A DNA stretch of 64,000 nt, taken from Echinometra lucunter. Its lineage: Eukaryota > Echinodermata > Echinoidea > Camarodonta > Echinometridae. A program made the translations under genes and the position numbers. This document shows, piece after piece, positions 13,001-21,270 of the stretch; the stretch's first letter is position 1, and each line of letters opens with the position of its first letter. The DNA lies in assembly GCA_029962745.1 (NCBI GenBank), contig CM057165.1, positions 1,712,256 to 1,776,255 on the forward strand, read 5' to 3'. The notes below the pieces were generated by a model. It made no database searches and was not told the DNA's origin. It worked only from the letters and a program-made list of their open reading frames with translations.

Positions 13001-15980
13001 CTTGACAAACCTGTCGGTAAGTAGTGACCCCCTTCAGTCCTCTCTTTCTTCCTCCAAAGGAAACAGAGCAAATTTTAGTGCACACACAGAGCTGTCAGTT
13101 TTCAGACTTTTGCTTGATTTCAGGCCCTGCCACCTCTTTGTTTCAGGCTTTCTTTTACAAGAGAAAAATTAAGACTGTGCGACATCGTTCTTCATCTCCT
13201 ACAGTTCTTACTCCCTCTAGGTTTCACTGTCTACACTTGTATGTGTAACAAAGCTGGTGGTATCGGGGGGGGGGGGGGGGGGGGGGGGACCTGACAGTCA
13301 GCATCATTGACCCCATGGTGGTCTTCAGCCCTCTTGCTCCAAGCTTTGAAAGGCAGGGGTAATTGCAAGGGTAGTTCTAGACTTTCTTTCATTTTGGTGA
13401 ATCTTCAACTGTTCTCTCTAGGCTCAACTGTCTACACTTGTATGTGCAACAAGGCCGGCGGTACAGAGGGAGATCTTACAGTCAGCGTCATTGACCCCAT
13501 GTCAGTCTCCAGCCCAATCGCTCCTAGCTTTGAAGGGCGGGGCTTCTACGTGGCAGCAGGAGGTGGCGTGGCTGAGCATGTCAAGTCCCACATGCAGACC
13601 GAGATCCAGGATAAGAGATTTGACTGTCAGATCGTTGATGTGACGGAGGAGATGGGAGTTATCAGCATCCAAGGACCAAAAAGGTGAAAGATCTTTGTTT
13701 CATTTCAATTTTGGGGCATTTGTTGATATTTCATTTGTCCTAGCCAAGGATACTGTGCCCTTATGTACAAGTAGGGTGAGTGGTGACCCAACATTTGCTT
13801 CTGCAACATTTGCTTTAATGTACTGGGTGTCTGCCTCACTTTCAGAGTTTTATATATATTTCTTTAACTGTATTCCCTTTTAGTTTCAATTTATATCTAT
13901 TAATTCCATTTGTATTATGTTATTTGATTCCAGCTTTCTGTTCATTTGTGCTTTGTACTCTGTTGGCTGCTAGGCAAAAGCTTTCTTTAAAAAAAAATAC
14001 TGTCAAATTTATGATACATATCATATATTCATTATTCATATTAATTTTTATTTTTCATCAGTCGTGAGCTTCTCCAAGCTCTTGCTACAGATACCGATTT
14101 CAGCAATGAAGCATTCCCCTTCTCAACCCATAAAATCTTGACGATAGCTGGTCATCAGGTCAGAGCAATTCGACTGACCTTTGTAGGAGAGTTAGGATGG
14201 GAGCTTCATGTGCCCAATGAAGCCGCAGTGGATGTTTACCAAACCGTTATGAAAGAGGGTGCCAAACATGGAATCTCTAACGGTGGCTATAGGGCCCTGG
14301 ACTCTCTCAGCTTGGAAAAGGGTAAGAAGTAATTTCTCATTTTAGATATCACGTAGAGTAGTGAGTACCAGACCAAGAGACGGATCAAGGACATTTGGGA
14401 TGAAACACTGGCAGAGTGCTGTTGCACAAAGACTTGATATTATAGTAACTTTGCCATCAGTGGTAACTACCATGGTAATGTTGCTCAACAGCCAATCAAA
14501 ATCCAGTATTCCATGAAAGTTACCATTGATGGCTAAGTTACTATAATAGCAAGTTTTATGCAACGGCACCCAGGTCTATGATTGCCAAACCTTCTGTAAT
14601 GCTAATCCTGGAGACTGGAGCACGTGGTCCTGTAAACGTGGAATATTTCGCTGTGTGGCAATTAGCGTGCATTTCGCTCGACTTGACAATTGCGCGAAAA
14701 TAAAACCGTGCAAAATATTTTATTTATTTTGCACATGAATAGAGTTATCAGGAAAATTATAAGTGCGGGATTGTTTTCAACTCGGCTGAGCGAGAGGAGA
14801 AATAAAGCATGCCAAAATTTCTACTTTTACAGTACTTCAGAGAAATGCTATTTTCCACCAAACTCTGTGCAAAAAGAAGAAAATCAGAATGAAAAATGAA
14901 TGAAAATGAAAGACAAAGAAAGAAAAAAAAAGCTTCCTAAATGTTAATATGTTCTCGGAATAATAGGCGACTTTAGGGATATTTCAGCTCAAGAAATGAT
15001 AATGTGGTTTTCTGTTCTCTATTATATTCCTTGGCAATAGGACCTTTGTTTTAATAACTCCCCTCTAAAAATGGATTAGTCTTCATATGCAAGTGGAGGT
15101 GGATGTGCCATAGAGGGAGGTTTTAGAATGCTGAATAATGTTGTGATTTTCTATGCAGGTTACAGGTATTGGCATGGGGACCTCAGTTCTGATGACACCC
15201 CTGAAGAAAGTGGAATAGGCTTTACAAATGTAATCTGAAGATGGACATTCTATTCCTTTACAGGGAGGTTATAGATTGATAAATAAATAAATAAATGATA
15301 TTTTGCTCTTCTATACCACAGGCTACAGGCATTGGCATGGAGACCTTCGTTCAGATGACACCCCTCTAGAAAGTGGACTAGGCTTCACATGCAAGCTGAA
15401 GATGGACACTCCATTCTTGGGGAGGGAAGCTCTGGAAAAACAAAAGGCAGAGGGTCTGAAGAGGAAAATTGCTTGTTTCACAACTGATCCGTAAGTTACA
15501 GTCCAACCTACTGTAGCAACCAACCTTGTTTAAAGACCACCTTTATATAAAACCTTTCATTTTTGCTTTCCTTGAACAGTAACTTTTCAACATATATTGT
15601 AGAAACTTCTACATGAAGGCCACTTACTTATTAATTATTATCTTCTTGTTTCTCATGAATGGTTTCTTGTATACAGGTCTTTACTCTTTAATATCTTGTT
15701 TTTCTGATTTTTTAGATCACTAGCGTTGTTGGGGATGGAAGTGGTACGTCGTAACGGTGAGGTCGTAAGCTACCTTCGTCGAGCAGACCACGCTTTTGCA
15801 CTGGACAAGGGTATAGGATACGGCTATGTACAGAAGCCAGATGGCAGCACGGTTACCAATGCTTACTTGAAAGAGGGTGAATACACAGTGGAGAGAATGG
15901 GTGAGGTCTTCCCTGCACAGATCCACCTCAAGACACCATTTGATCCAAGCAATAATAGGGTCAAAGGTTTCTATGAATGA
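1044..15980 (+). CDS. SARDH: sarcosine dehydrogenase, mitochondrial (C-terminal 750 residues; 5' exons outside window)
   Basis: Mitochondrial flavoenzyme of the choline/one-carbon pathway that demethylates sarcosine to glycine, passing the one-carbon unit to tetrahydrofolate. Thirteen exons join in phase: 1044-1223, 1967-2090, 2635-2840, 3648-3777, 5351-5528, 6172-6313, 10198-10281, 11092-11205, 12878-13016, 13422-13683, 14062-14321, 15322-15490, 15716-15980 (stop TGA). Family-diagnostic stretches are [60 protein letters not shown] and the C-terminus [13 protein letters not shown]. The first half is the tail of the FAD-dependent oxidoreductase domain; from about exon 9 it is the GcvT-like folate-binding aminomethyltransferase domain. 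The N-terminal FAD-binding motif and transit peptide, about 170-180 residues, are not in the window. All junctions are GT-AG; the donor at 10282 (GTTTGT) is weak. Several exons have partial intronic copies. Dimethylglycine dehydrogenase is the nearest alternative but fits less well. Confidence 0.96.
1355..1515 (+). mobile_element. tRNA-derived SINE fragment
   Basis: TGGTCTAGTGG resembles a polymerase III A box, followed by a degenerate B box near 1405. The tail (TTGGCAAGGCATTTATTTCC, then a GGGGAAAATGGATACTTGGTAG-like segment ending in an A run) has the look of the tRNA-related SINEs seen elsewhere in this window (30705-30972). It lies in the first visible SARDH intron. The remainder of that intron, 1516-1966, shows nothing I can name. 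Confidence 0.5.
2135..2600 (+). pseudogene. decayed tandem copies of the SARDH exon 2 / exon 3 junction region
   Basis: Between real exons 1967-2090 and 2635-2840 lie diverged copies of both. AGGTTTGTGGGCCACGAAAT (2150s) and AGGTTTGTAGGCCACCAAAT (2470s) match the acceptor and start of exon 3. GAGTTTGGTATTCACAG (near 2217) followed by TTCAGGGAGTGGAGAT matches exon 2. CACCTGTTGTAAACTGCACA with GTAAGCTT (2498-2525) matches the end of exon 2 plus its donor. They carry substitutions and small deletions and do not form an open reading frame. The order suggests two rounds of a segmental duplication of exon 2, its intron and the start of exon 3. Confidence 0.7.
2955..3198. repeat. fold-back element with about 75-bp arms
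   Basis: The left arm starting CCTTTTGCAAGTTAAGAACC pairs with the right arm ending GGTTCTTAACCTGCAAAAGG. Complementarity continues through CACTGCACTATTCGAAGAAG and a GTAGGGGGAA segment, with only small loops. A transcript would form a long imperfect hairpin. It sits in SARDH intron 3 and no coding capacity is seen. Confidence 0.8.
3306..3627 (+). pseudogene. partial copies of SARDH exon 4 (two good, one decayed) upstream of the intact exon
   Basis: The intact exon starts at 3648. Near-identical copies of its acceptor and first ~80 bp start at 3396 and 3546, each encoding [20 protein letters not shown] and onward to HVHR. A more diverged start (CAGATTAAAAATGGCTTTCC) is at 3303-3322. Copies 3396 and 3546 lack a donor site. 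The first runs into a stop (AGGATCTAG) but the second reads in frame for exactly 34 codons into the intact exon. The spacer GGATCTAGAAATCTTGAAAT occurs before both the decayed copy and the 3546 copy, so the intron side was duplicated too. Confidence 0.88.
4640..4815 (-). mobile_element. tRNA-derived SINE, reverse orientation
   Basis: On the minus strand, GAGGTTTCAAATCCCTGCCC fits a polymerase III B box and lies about 45 nt downstream of an A-box-like segment. Downstream is the same kind of GGTGTATATGG/CCACCCAGG tail found in other SINE-like copies here. It is in the SARDH intron between 3778 and 5350. The rest of that intron (3790-4630) shows no recognisable feature. Confidence 0.45.
5143..5200 (+). 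pseudogene. decayed copy of the start of SARDH exon 5
   Basis: After a CTTCATTTCTAG acceptor-like sequence, AATCTTTCACATTAGATCAC then AATTGATGGAGAAAGATG aligns with the real exon at 5351 (AATCTTTTACACCAGACCAC, then AAGCCGTTGATGGGGGAGG). A 4-bp deletion destroys the frame. The two starts are about 208 bp apart. Confidence 0.65.
5664..5855 (-). mobile_element. MITE with GACCTGTT termini, decayed reverse copy
   Basis: Shares AGACCTGT at its left end and internal blocks (TTATGCATA, GGATTCC..TTCAGAT, ATAGTTGGTAACCAAG) in reverse orientation with the better copies at 60443-60671 and 57775-58030. It lies in the SARDH intron between exons 5 and 6. Confidence 0.5.
6455..6670. mobile_element. terminal-inverted-repeat MITE, about 215 bp
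   Basis: The left end GGCCCGAATTCACAAAAGAG and the right end, whose reverse complement is TGGCCTGAAATCACAAGAG, are inverted repeats of about 40 bp running through AGGTTTAAATTTAAGCC. No coding capacity. It is in the 3.9-kb SARDH intron 6314-10197. Confidence 0.65.
7978..8270 (+). repeat. pyrimidine-rich low-complexity tract
   Basis: Nearly pure C/T sequence (TTC and CTC runs) on the plus strand. Long open frames across it on both strands are compositional artefacts rich in Ser/Phe/Leu or Lys/Arg. Confidence 0.9.
8296..8770 (+). mobile_element. TTAA-flanked MITE family A, copy 2
   Basis: Full-length copy: TTAA-AGTGATTACACAATGG at the left, GGGTACCCCCT-TTAA at the right (TTAA at 8296-8299 and 8767-8770). 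The internal facing repeats are built on GACGTCAAAGTGGGTACC. Nested in the 7292-10034 element. Confidence 0.88.
9020..9150 (+). repeat. AT-rich (ATA/ATG) low-complexity repeat
   Basis: Imperfect ATAATGATA-type trinucleotide repeats; nothing coding. Confidence 0.8.
9200..9458 (+). mobile_element. LINE or SINE 3' end with CAATT tail
   Basis: A segment ending GCTGAGCTGCGAAGTTTGTC, then AATGAATAAATCCG and CAATTCAATTCAG, resembles the 3' untranslated end and short tandem tail of non-LTR retrotransposons. The left border is uncertain. Its end coincides with the point where the reverse-strand DUF3504-like frame is cut, consistent with insertion there. Confidence 0.5.
9444..9677 (-). pseudogene. truncated DUF3504 / Crypton-type tyrosine recombinase N-terminal fragment
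   Basis: A minus-strand frame from ATG at 9677 encodes about 77 residues with [20 protein letters not shown] followed by [17 protein letters not shown]. From family knowledge, this pattern (NTKR, then a helix with FxxFLKE, then an LxxxxLDxLLxKF block) is the N-terminal SAM-like region of DUF3504 and KIAA1958/ZMYM-type proteins derived from Crypton tyrosine recombinases. The catalytic part is missing; the frame stops where a retrotransposon tail begins. Assignment is by pattern recognition only. Confidence 0.5.
10773..10978. repeat. near-perfect fold-back hairpin with about 56-bp arms
   Basis: The left arm AGTCTAGCACTCAAATCC.. and right arm ..GGACTTGAGTGCTAGACT are inverted copies. Pairing extends through TTTTTGTTTTTGACAATGAA and ACTCTACTTTGGCCA with few mismatches, around a loop of about 90 nt. 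It lies in the SARDH intron just before exon 8 and is on the sense strand of the primary transcript. Confidence 0.88.
11358..11397 (+). pseudogene. copy of the 3' end and donor of SARDH exon 8
   Basis: ACATTTGAGTTCCCCAAACA followed by CCATAATGTG and GTATGAGTTG matches the end of the real exon (11178-11205 plus its GTAAGTATTG donor) with scattered substitutions. Unlike the other exon copies in this gene it duplicates the donor side and lies downstream of the intact exon. Confidence 0.65.
11480..11778. mobile_element. fold-back MITE
   Basis: GGTGTTTCACAAAGACTAAG then ATTGACTC at the left faces GTCAATCTTAGTCTTTGTGA then AACACCTCC at the right. Inner segments also pair (CACAAATTTG / GATTTGTGAC). 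About 300 bp, no coding capacity. A related GTTTCACAAAG-type fold-back is at 46553-46868. Confidence 0.75.
11821..12877 (+). repeat. ten tandem 103-bp copies of the acceptor and 5' part of SARDH exon 9
   Basis: Unit starts at 11848, 11951, 12054, 12157, 12260, 12363, 12466, 12569, 12672 and 12775; the intact exon begins at 12878, exactly one more period. Each unit holds ATTGGCAAGGAGTGTTTGGC through TACCTAACTG (about 80 bp of exon) joined to TTTGTTTCTTGTCCTTTGTT then GTAG (intron end and AG acceptor). None has the exon's 3' half or donor. Copies 1-7 (AGGAATGCTGTAGCT) and 8-10 (AGAAATGCAGTAGCT, TGTGTTC) form two subtypes. Differences are mostly synonymous or conservative (Ile/Val, Phe/Leu; Lys to Asn in copies 3 and 5). 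Reading through more than about two units meets stops. Confidence 0.95.
13213..13360 (+). pseudogene. decayed copy of SARDH exon 10 containing a 24-G run
   Basis: After CCCTCTAG the sequence encodes [13 protein letters not shown] as in the real exon at 13422. It then passes through 24 consecutive G, resumes as GACCTGACAGTCAGCATCAT (real exon: GATCTTACAGTCAGCGTCAT), and ends in a stop shortly after a [12 protein letters not shown] stretch. With 24 G the two parts are out of frame. Homopolymer length is error-prone, so the frame should not be over-read. Confidence 0.8.
14416..14570. mobile_element. fold-back MITE, about 155 bp
   Basis: The left arm GTGCTGTTGCACAAAGACTT and its continuation ATTATAGTAAC pair with the right arm ATAATAGCAAGTTTTATGCA then ACGGCACC. 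Inner segments with TGCCATCAGTGGTAAC / GTTACCATTGATGGC pair as well. It is in the SARDH intron after exon 11. Confidence 0.75.
15008..15262 (+). pseudogene. two decayed copies of SARDH exon 12
   Basis: Copy nearer the exon (15160-15255): GTTACAGGTATTGGCATGGG then GACCTCAGTTCTGATGACAC mirrors the real exon at 15322 (GCTACAGGCATTGGCATGGA), preceded by TATGCAG, but has an in-frame TGA. An older copy (about 15035-15125) retains ACTCCCCTCTAAAAATGGAT then TTCATATGCAAG. Both lie within 310 bp upstream of the intact exon. Confidence 0.78.
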
Positions 15981-16528
15981 GAGAATATTCATTCGTAGTT
16001 AGGTAATTGTGAACTAACCACATTCAACCCATAGCAGAGCTTACACTAACTTTATTCACTGGGGTCTGCATGCATGTGCTGCATGTTCAGATTTGGAGAT
16101 CATAGAGGTCTGGAGTCAAACTTTGTGCATCCATGTGTCTGTCCGAGGAGCAAGCACTGCCTTCAACCTTGTTCACACAGGGTGAAATGCCTCACTACAG
16201 TATGTATAACATGAACACAGTTCACTTCATATTTTTCCATTTTTAAGACGTAGAAATAAGTGAACATGCTTTAATGGGGGATGGCCTGACTTTGCTCCAG
16301 GCTTTTTAGTTAAGACTTAGGATTAGGATTAGGATGAAGTATATTGTTTGGTCTAATTGAAATTTCATTATTTGGTAAGTGTACAAAATCGAGTCAGCGC
16401 AGTTGTAGCCGAAGCATATATCATGTGACCACTAAAGGCTTGTTCACATATGGCAAATCTTTGCGTAAGTAACATGTAAGTAAGTAAGTAACAGTTCTGC
16501 TTTATGACAAAATGCTTGTCTTTTTTTT

Positions 16529-17223
16529 TCGTCCGTCCATCCGTCCGTCCGTCCCGTTTTCATTCTCGCGATAACTTAAGAACCGTTTGACAGATCAACT
16601 TCAAACTTGGCTCGTGTATGCATATGGGAGGGACAATGATCTGATTAGATTTTGGAGTCTCAAAGTCAAAGGTCAAGGTCATAGAGGTAATAATACACAT
16701 AAAAATGGCTCGTTCTCGCGATAACTTAAAAACTATTTGACAGATTGGCTTCAAACTTGGCTCATGTATGCACATGGACGGGACAATGATCTGATTAGAT
16801 TTGGGGGTCACAAGGTCAAAGGTCATAGAGGTCATTATGTACATAGAAATGGTTTGTTTTCACCATAACTCAACAACCATTTGACCAATCAACCTCAAAC
16901 TTAACACAGGTATGCATATGGGAGGGACAATGATCTGATTAGATTTTGGGGTCACAAGGTCAAAGGTCATAGAGGTCATTATGTACATGGAAATGGTTTG
17001 TTCTTGTGATAACTCAGTAACCATTTGACGTTTCAACAAACTTGGCTCATGTATGCATATGTAAAGGGCAATGCTCTCATTAGATTTGGGGGTCACAAGG
17101 TCAAAGGTCAAGGTCACAGATATTGTATAAATGAAAATAAATCAACATGAAGTGCCATTTATTTCTGATTTGGTAATGGCGGAGGCATAAAGTTCGACCA
17201 CACGTGGTCGAAGATTCATCTAG
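16529..17223 (+). mobile_element. Helitron-like element with internal ~145-bp repeats and DR1-type motifs
   Basis: Starts in a GTCCGTCC-rich segment, then has about four diverged units. Each contains a CGATAACTTAAGAACC-type block, CAAACTTGGC, GGGACAATGATCTGATTAGA and AAGGTCAAAGGTCA. It ends with the 20-nt palindrome TTCGACCACACGTGGTCGAA followed by GATTCATCTAG|TT. A 3' hairpin about 10 nt before CTAG with T following is what Helitrons show. The same end recurs at 39584 and 56704. No Rep/helicase is encoded. It lies 3' of SARDH and may be in its 3' untranslated region. Confidence 0.55.
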
Positions 17224-17453
17224 TTTTAAATCATAATGGATCTAAAGATTGACTTAGATATCATGCAGTTTTTTACTCAGGAGAAAAAAATGATAAAGAG
17301 AGAATCATTATAAAAACTTCGCTAATGAAATTTTATTTTTATATGATTGTAAATATGTTCAGTCTATGGGTTGACTTGAGATATTCCGAGGATATCCAGT
17401 GCGCTTCCTTGTTTTCAGATATAATTCTTTATTGCTACATCATGTGCAAGCAA

Positions 17454-17635
17454 TACAGTGGAAACTCGCTATAACGAGGACCTTAGGACCATAAATGTTA
17501 GCTTGTTATACCAGGAAGCTCCTTATATTAGGGTGAAGAAAACAAAAGAACATAAAGACCAGGGACCAGCAAAATTACCTTGTTATATCTGGCATCTCGT
17601 TCTATCAGAGCTCTTTATAGCGAGTTTCCACTGTA
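17454..17635. mobile_element. pogo-like MITE with TA target duplication
   Basis: TA-CAGTGGAAACTCGCTATAA at the left and TTATAGCGAGTTTCCACTG-TA at the right are perfect inverted repeats of about 19 bp. Similar elements are at 35367-35546 and, split, at 36132-39780. Confidence 0.85.
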
Positions 17636-17955
17636 TTAAAAAGTCTTGGGTCTTCCAAATTCTCATGAATTAATGTATGCCATTTGTACATTTCATGTTA
17701 AGGAAATCTATATACATGTAGTACTTGATAATCTATATACAGTGTCTGTGATGATTTAGGACACAAAGACAAAGTGTGTGACATTTGTTTTTTAGTGATT
17801 TGTGTCATGTACGTTTTTCAATGCTATGTTATAATCGTGTTCTAGGTATCAGAACTGAATGCTCGAGGGTAAATTGATGAACCCATTGTCTACTAATCAG
17901 GTTTTCCCTGTATTAAACCTTTAGAGATATAAGAATTCAGTATAGTCAACTGGTT

Positions 17956-18476
17956 TTTGTCTTGCCCACCAGAGGTGAAGGCGAGACTTAGGGATCCAAA
18001 TGGCGTCCGTCCGTCGTCCGTCCGTTGTCCGTCCATCACAAATGTTAAAGTTTACTTGCAAGACTCTCTTATGACAAATAACTTTGCAACCGTTGCTCCG
18101 TTTTCAACTAAACTTGGGTCATAGATGTACTTGGGGGACCTTCATGTTATAGTGGTATCGGAGGTCACATGATTGTAAGGTCAAAGGTCATTTTATTTCA
18201 AAGGTTAAAGTTTCCCTGCAAGACTCTCTTATGACACATAACTTGGCACATGTTGCTGCAATAGCAACCAAATTTGGGTGATAGATGCATTAGGGGTACA
18301 TTCATGCTATTGTGCCGTCAGGTCACATGGTAAGGTTAAAGGTCATTTTAGGTCAAACATTTAAGTTTACCTGCAAGACTTTCTTGTGACATCAAACTTG
18401 GTTAGGGATGTACTTGGGGAAACTTTTGTGTTATTTAGTCACGGGTGGGAGAGACACAATCTTGCTTTTGGCTTGT
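17956..18476 (+). mobile_element. TGTCTCGCCCACC-family element
   Basis: Starts TTTTGTCTTGCCCACCAGAG with a short GGTGAAGGCGAGAC hairpin half, then GTCCGTCC repeats, then diverged units containing CAAGACTCTCTTATGACA, CAAACTTGGG and AAGGTCAAAGGTCA. It ends near GGGAGAGACACAATCTTG. Related copies are at 61043-62425 and 63861 to the window end. Ends TGTCTCGCCCAC / GTGGGCGAGACACA are inverted. Confidence 0.6.
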
Positions 18477-18619
18477 TTAAATTTTAGCTCCTGTCAAATT
18501 TGTGTATCTGATGGTGATTTGATGAAACTAAAGTGACTATAATGATGTATTATTTCACTGAAGAAAAACTCTGCACAAAACGTAATATTGGCCATGTAAT
18601 ATTGATAATGTGGTATTTG

Positions 18620-18625
18620 AATAAA
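18620..18625 (+). other. possible SARDH polyadenylation signal
   Basis: AATAAA in the context TTTGAATAAAGTTGTG. If used, the 3' untranslated region would run 15981-18640 and include two transposable elements. No transcript evidence can be seen in sequence. Confidence 0.3.
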
Positions 18626-18640
18626 GTTGTGATTAACCAA

Positions 18641-19195
18641 ACACTTCCATTAAATATCTTTCAACTTTGCTGTGCTGAGGGATAAAAGAAATTATGTATT
18701 TATAATTCAGAACATTATACTGGATGAAATTATATTTTGAGATGTCTGACCTCACGTTGAGATAACACACAGAGTTCCCTAAAACTGCAAATTGTTTAAG
18801 AGTATGAAATCTTTGGCAAGGCCAAGGCATTTTTTTTCCTTATACAATACAAAGTATGTACCCTTGTGCCATAGTGCTATACTGCCATCTTGTGGTAGAG
18901 TTATGGTATGTCATTGTGTTTATGTTATTGGCTCTTTCAGCGCTGCGATGTGATGATCACTATTACCTCAATAAACATAGATAAGTTTTCAGAAAAAAAA
19001 GGAGTTATGAAACATTACTCTCTTTTCCTTCTTTTCACTTTCCTGTATTCACTGCCATTTTAGACTGAAACTAGCAGAAGAAAATGCACATTTACAGTGC
19101 TCATGAAAGCAATAATTGCAACTGATACTCTTACAATATTGATGATTTGGGAAAATTAAGTATTGGGACAGTAGCATGTCCCAATGCTTCCTCTT
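18641..19195. other. intergenic stretch with nothing recognised
   Basis: AT-rich sequence without credible exons, RNA genes or clear repeats. The next unassigned part, 19577-20850, is likewise featureless apart from A/T runs. Confidence 0.6.
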
Positions 19196-19576
19196 ATTCT
19201 CCCTGTTGCAAATACGAGATTCAACAATAGAGGGCAACATTTACCGCATACCGCGCAGATACAAATTCCAGTACCGACGATATGACAAGATTTCTTCCAG
19301 CTTCCATAGAAAATGTACAGCTAGCTTAACAAATCCCTCATTTGACAAAAATATTGTTCAGTTTTCATGAACTCGCCTAATAATTTCAATAGATCTAGGC
19401 AAGTAGCATCAAAATTTGTTGCCTGCATTTTCTAGGCTCAAAAACTATAATTTCTTTGGGACTTGTTAAGACTTGACCCATTCTGTGTGTGTGGAAACCG
19501 GAAGTGCCCTTGTCTACGCCGTGTGTGGGAAATATCGCCCTCTACTGTTGAATATTATATTTGCGATATGGAGAAT
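19196..19576. mobile_element. fold-back MITE
   Basis: ATTCTCCCTGTTGCAAATAC then GAGATTCAACAATAGAGGGC at the left is inverted at the right (GCCCTCTACTGTTGAATATT, then ATATTTGCGATATGGAGAAT). About 380 bp, non-coding. Confidence 0.75.
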
Positions 19577-20854
19577 TGCTGGTATATGTATAGCTAGGGC
19601 TGCAGACTGATTTGTCAGTACTGTTTGTATTGTTTTTGTGTACTCTGTAATTTGATGTTTAATGTGAATATGAGGGTTTTGTTCACACATGCAGTGGTAA
19701 ATTGCTTTAGTAATAAACACCTACAGAGACTTTTTAAAGCTTTAACATCCATTTCTGTATCATAAATCACACAGATAAATGAGTATCTGTATTGCAGCAT
19801 GTTTTACCTCAATTCCTCTATCATTTACCAGTACCAATAAAAATGGGTTTTGTGTGTTTCTTTGGGGTATTTTTTATGCAGTTTATTGCAGCGTGTCTGA
19901 ACAAGCCTTTATACCTAGCAGATCCTTTACAATCAGGACTCCGGCATTTGACTGAAGTCGTGTGTGTTAATGTGTCCTTACAACGTCATCATTACATCTT
20001 ATTTCCAATGGTCACATTCAACTATTTATTCTTCTCAGGGACATTGCCATTATGGAAACCTTCCCTCATTCAAACTATCTGTGGTTAAATTTGAATGTTT
20101 TTCAAACCCAGCATCTACGCACATTGGTACAATTAGGCATAGAACCAGTTCTTTCGTTTGTCAATATAGTTTAAATTTTAGAAGATTTTTCTTTCCTTTC
20201 TCCATTTCATCTTGTGGAAAAGTTGTTTGTTAGCAGCAAGGTTTTTTTTTTTTGTAGTAGAATCAGATAATTGAAAAGAAGAATTTGCATATTATTTGCT
20301 TTTAAATGATTTAAGGAATTTCTGTCTTGAGTTCAGAACGTGAGTTTTATGAAACTTGAATGTAAGTGATATACTGCATAATACAAGTTGATACATTTGC
20401 TGCCAATCCACATTGAGTGATTGAAAAGAGAACATTTGATTTCTTTATCATTCTCTTTAATTGTATTCAAATTCTATGGGCTTAAGTTGCGTAGAAATTT
20501 AATTACATTAATTTCACTGAAGCTTCAAATCCACTATACAGTATTTCATAACAAAGTCTATTTTTTGAACATGTGGTCTGAATGAGAAAATATTAAAGTA
20601 AATTATCAGTTGTAGTTGTTTATCTTGTTTGTTGTTGTACATTCAATCTATCAGTGTGTGTTCGTAATCTTTGTTTCTTGTAACAAAATGAGAGTACAGC
20701 CAGTATTAATTTCAGAATTCCATTGACAGTGAAGTCTTCAAGAGGGAGTCCACTAAGTTTGAAGTTTCTTTTCATAAGGCAGAAAATCAGATTTAAAAAG
20801 TGAAAAATCAAAAGAATTTCCACTGAAGAATGGAGAGAATATTTCTATTACTCC

Positions 20855-21270
20855 CCCCCCCCCTTGACTTTGGTGGGAGCGCTGTTTTTAGTGCCCAAAT
20901 CTCTTGACACTCGTACCAGAGGTCACGGGTTCAATCATTGCTTTGCGCTTGCATTCTTGGACCAGGGAATTCTAATTTTTCTATAGGAGGTCAGTGCTGG
21001 GATAAAGTAGGATCCATGATTTTAGTCACATTGTCCTTTTTGACCCAGGTGTATTATCCCTGTCAGAGCACATGCAGTGGCATATTGGTCGAGGATTTTG
21101 ACTCTCATACGAAATGCTTTCCTCGTTTACACCGTTGAACTAGATGTTGCACCCATTTGTCCCTCTTGACCCAGGTGTTTTATGGGTACCTGGCAATGTT
21201 GGTATAAAATGATTGTAGAGCCCTCAGGAAGAGCATTACTGATAATGGGGGCAAATAACATTTCCTTTAT
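20855..21270 (+). mobile_element. SINE-like sequence
   Basis: GGTCACGGGTTCAATC near 20920 fits a polymerase III B box, with an A-box-like segment about 55 nt upstream. Downstream TTGACCCAGGTGTTTTATGG then GTACCTGGCAATG and an ATTATTATTCT tail resemble the SINE at 30705-30972. It may be two overlapping copies. Confidence 0.4.

Noticed and set aside
16560..17117. Minus-strand frames with MTFDLVTPKSNQIIVP repeats
   Set aside because: The reading frame stays open only because the Helitron-like units repeat; no family match and no starts conserved.
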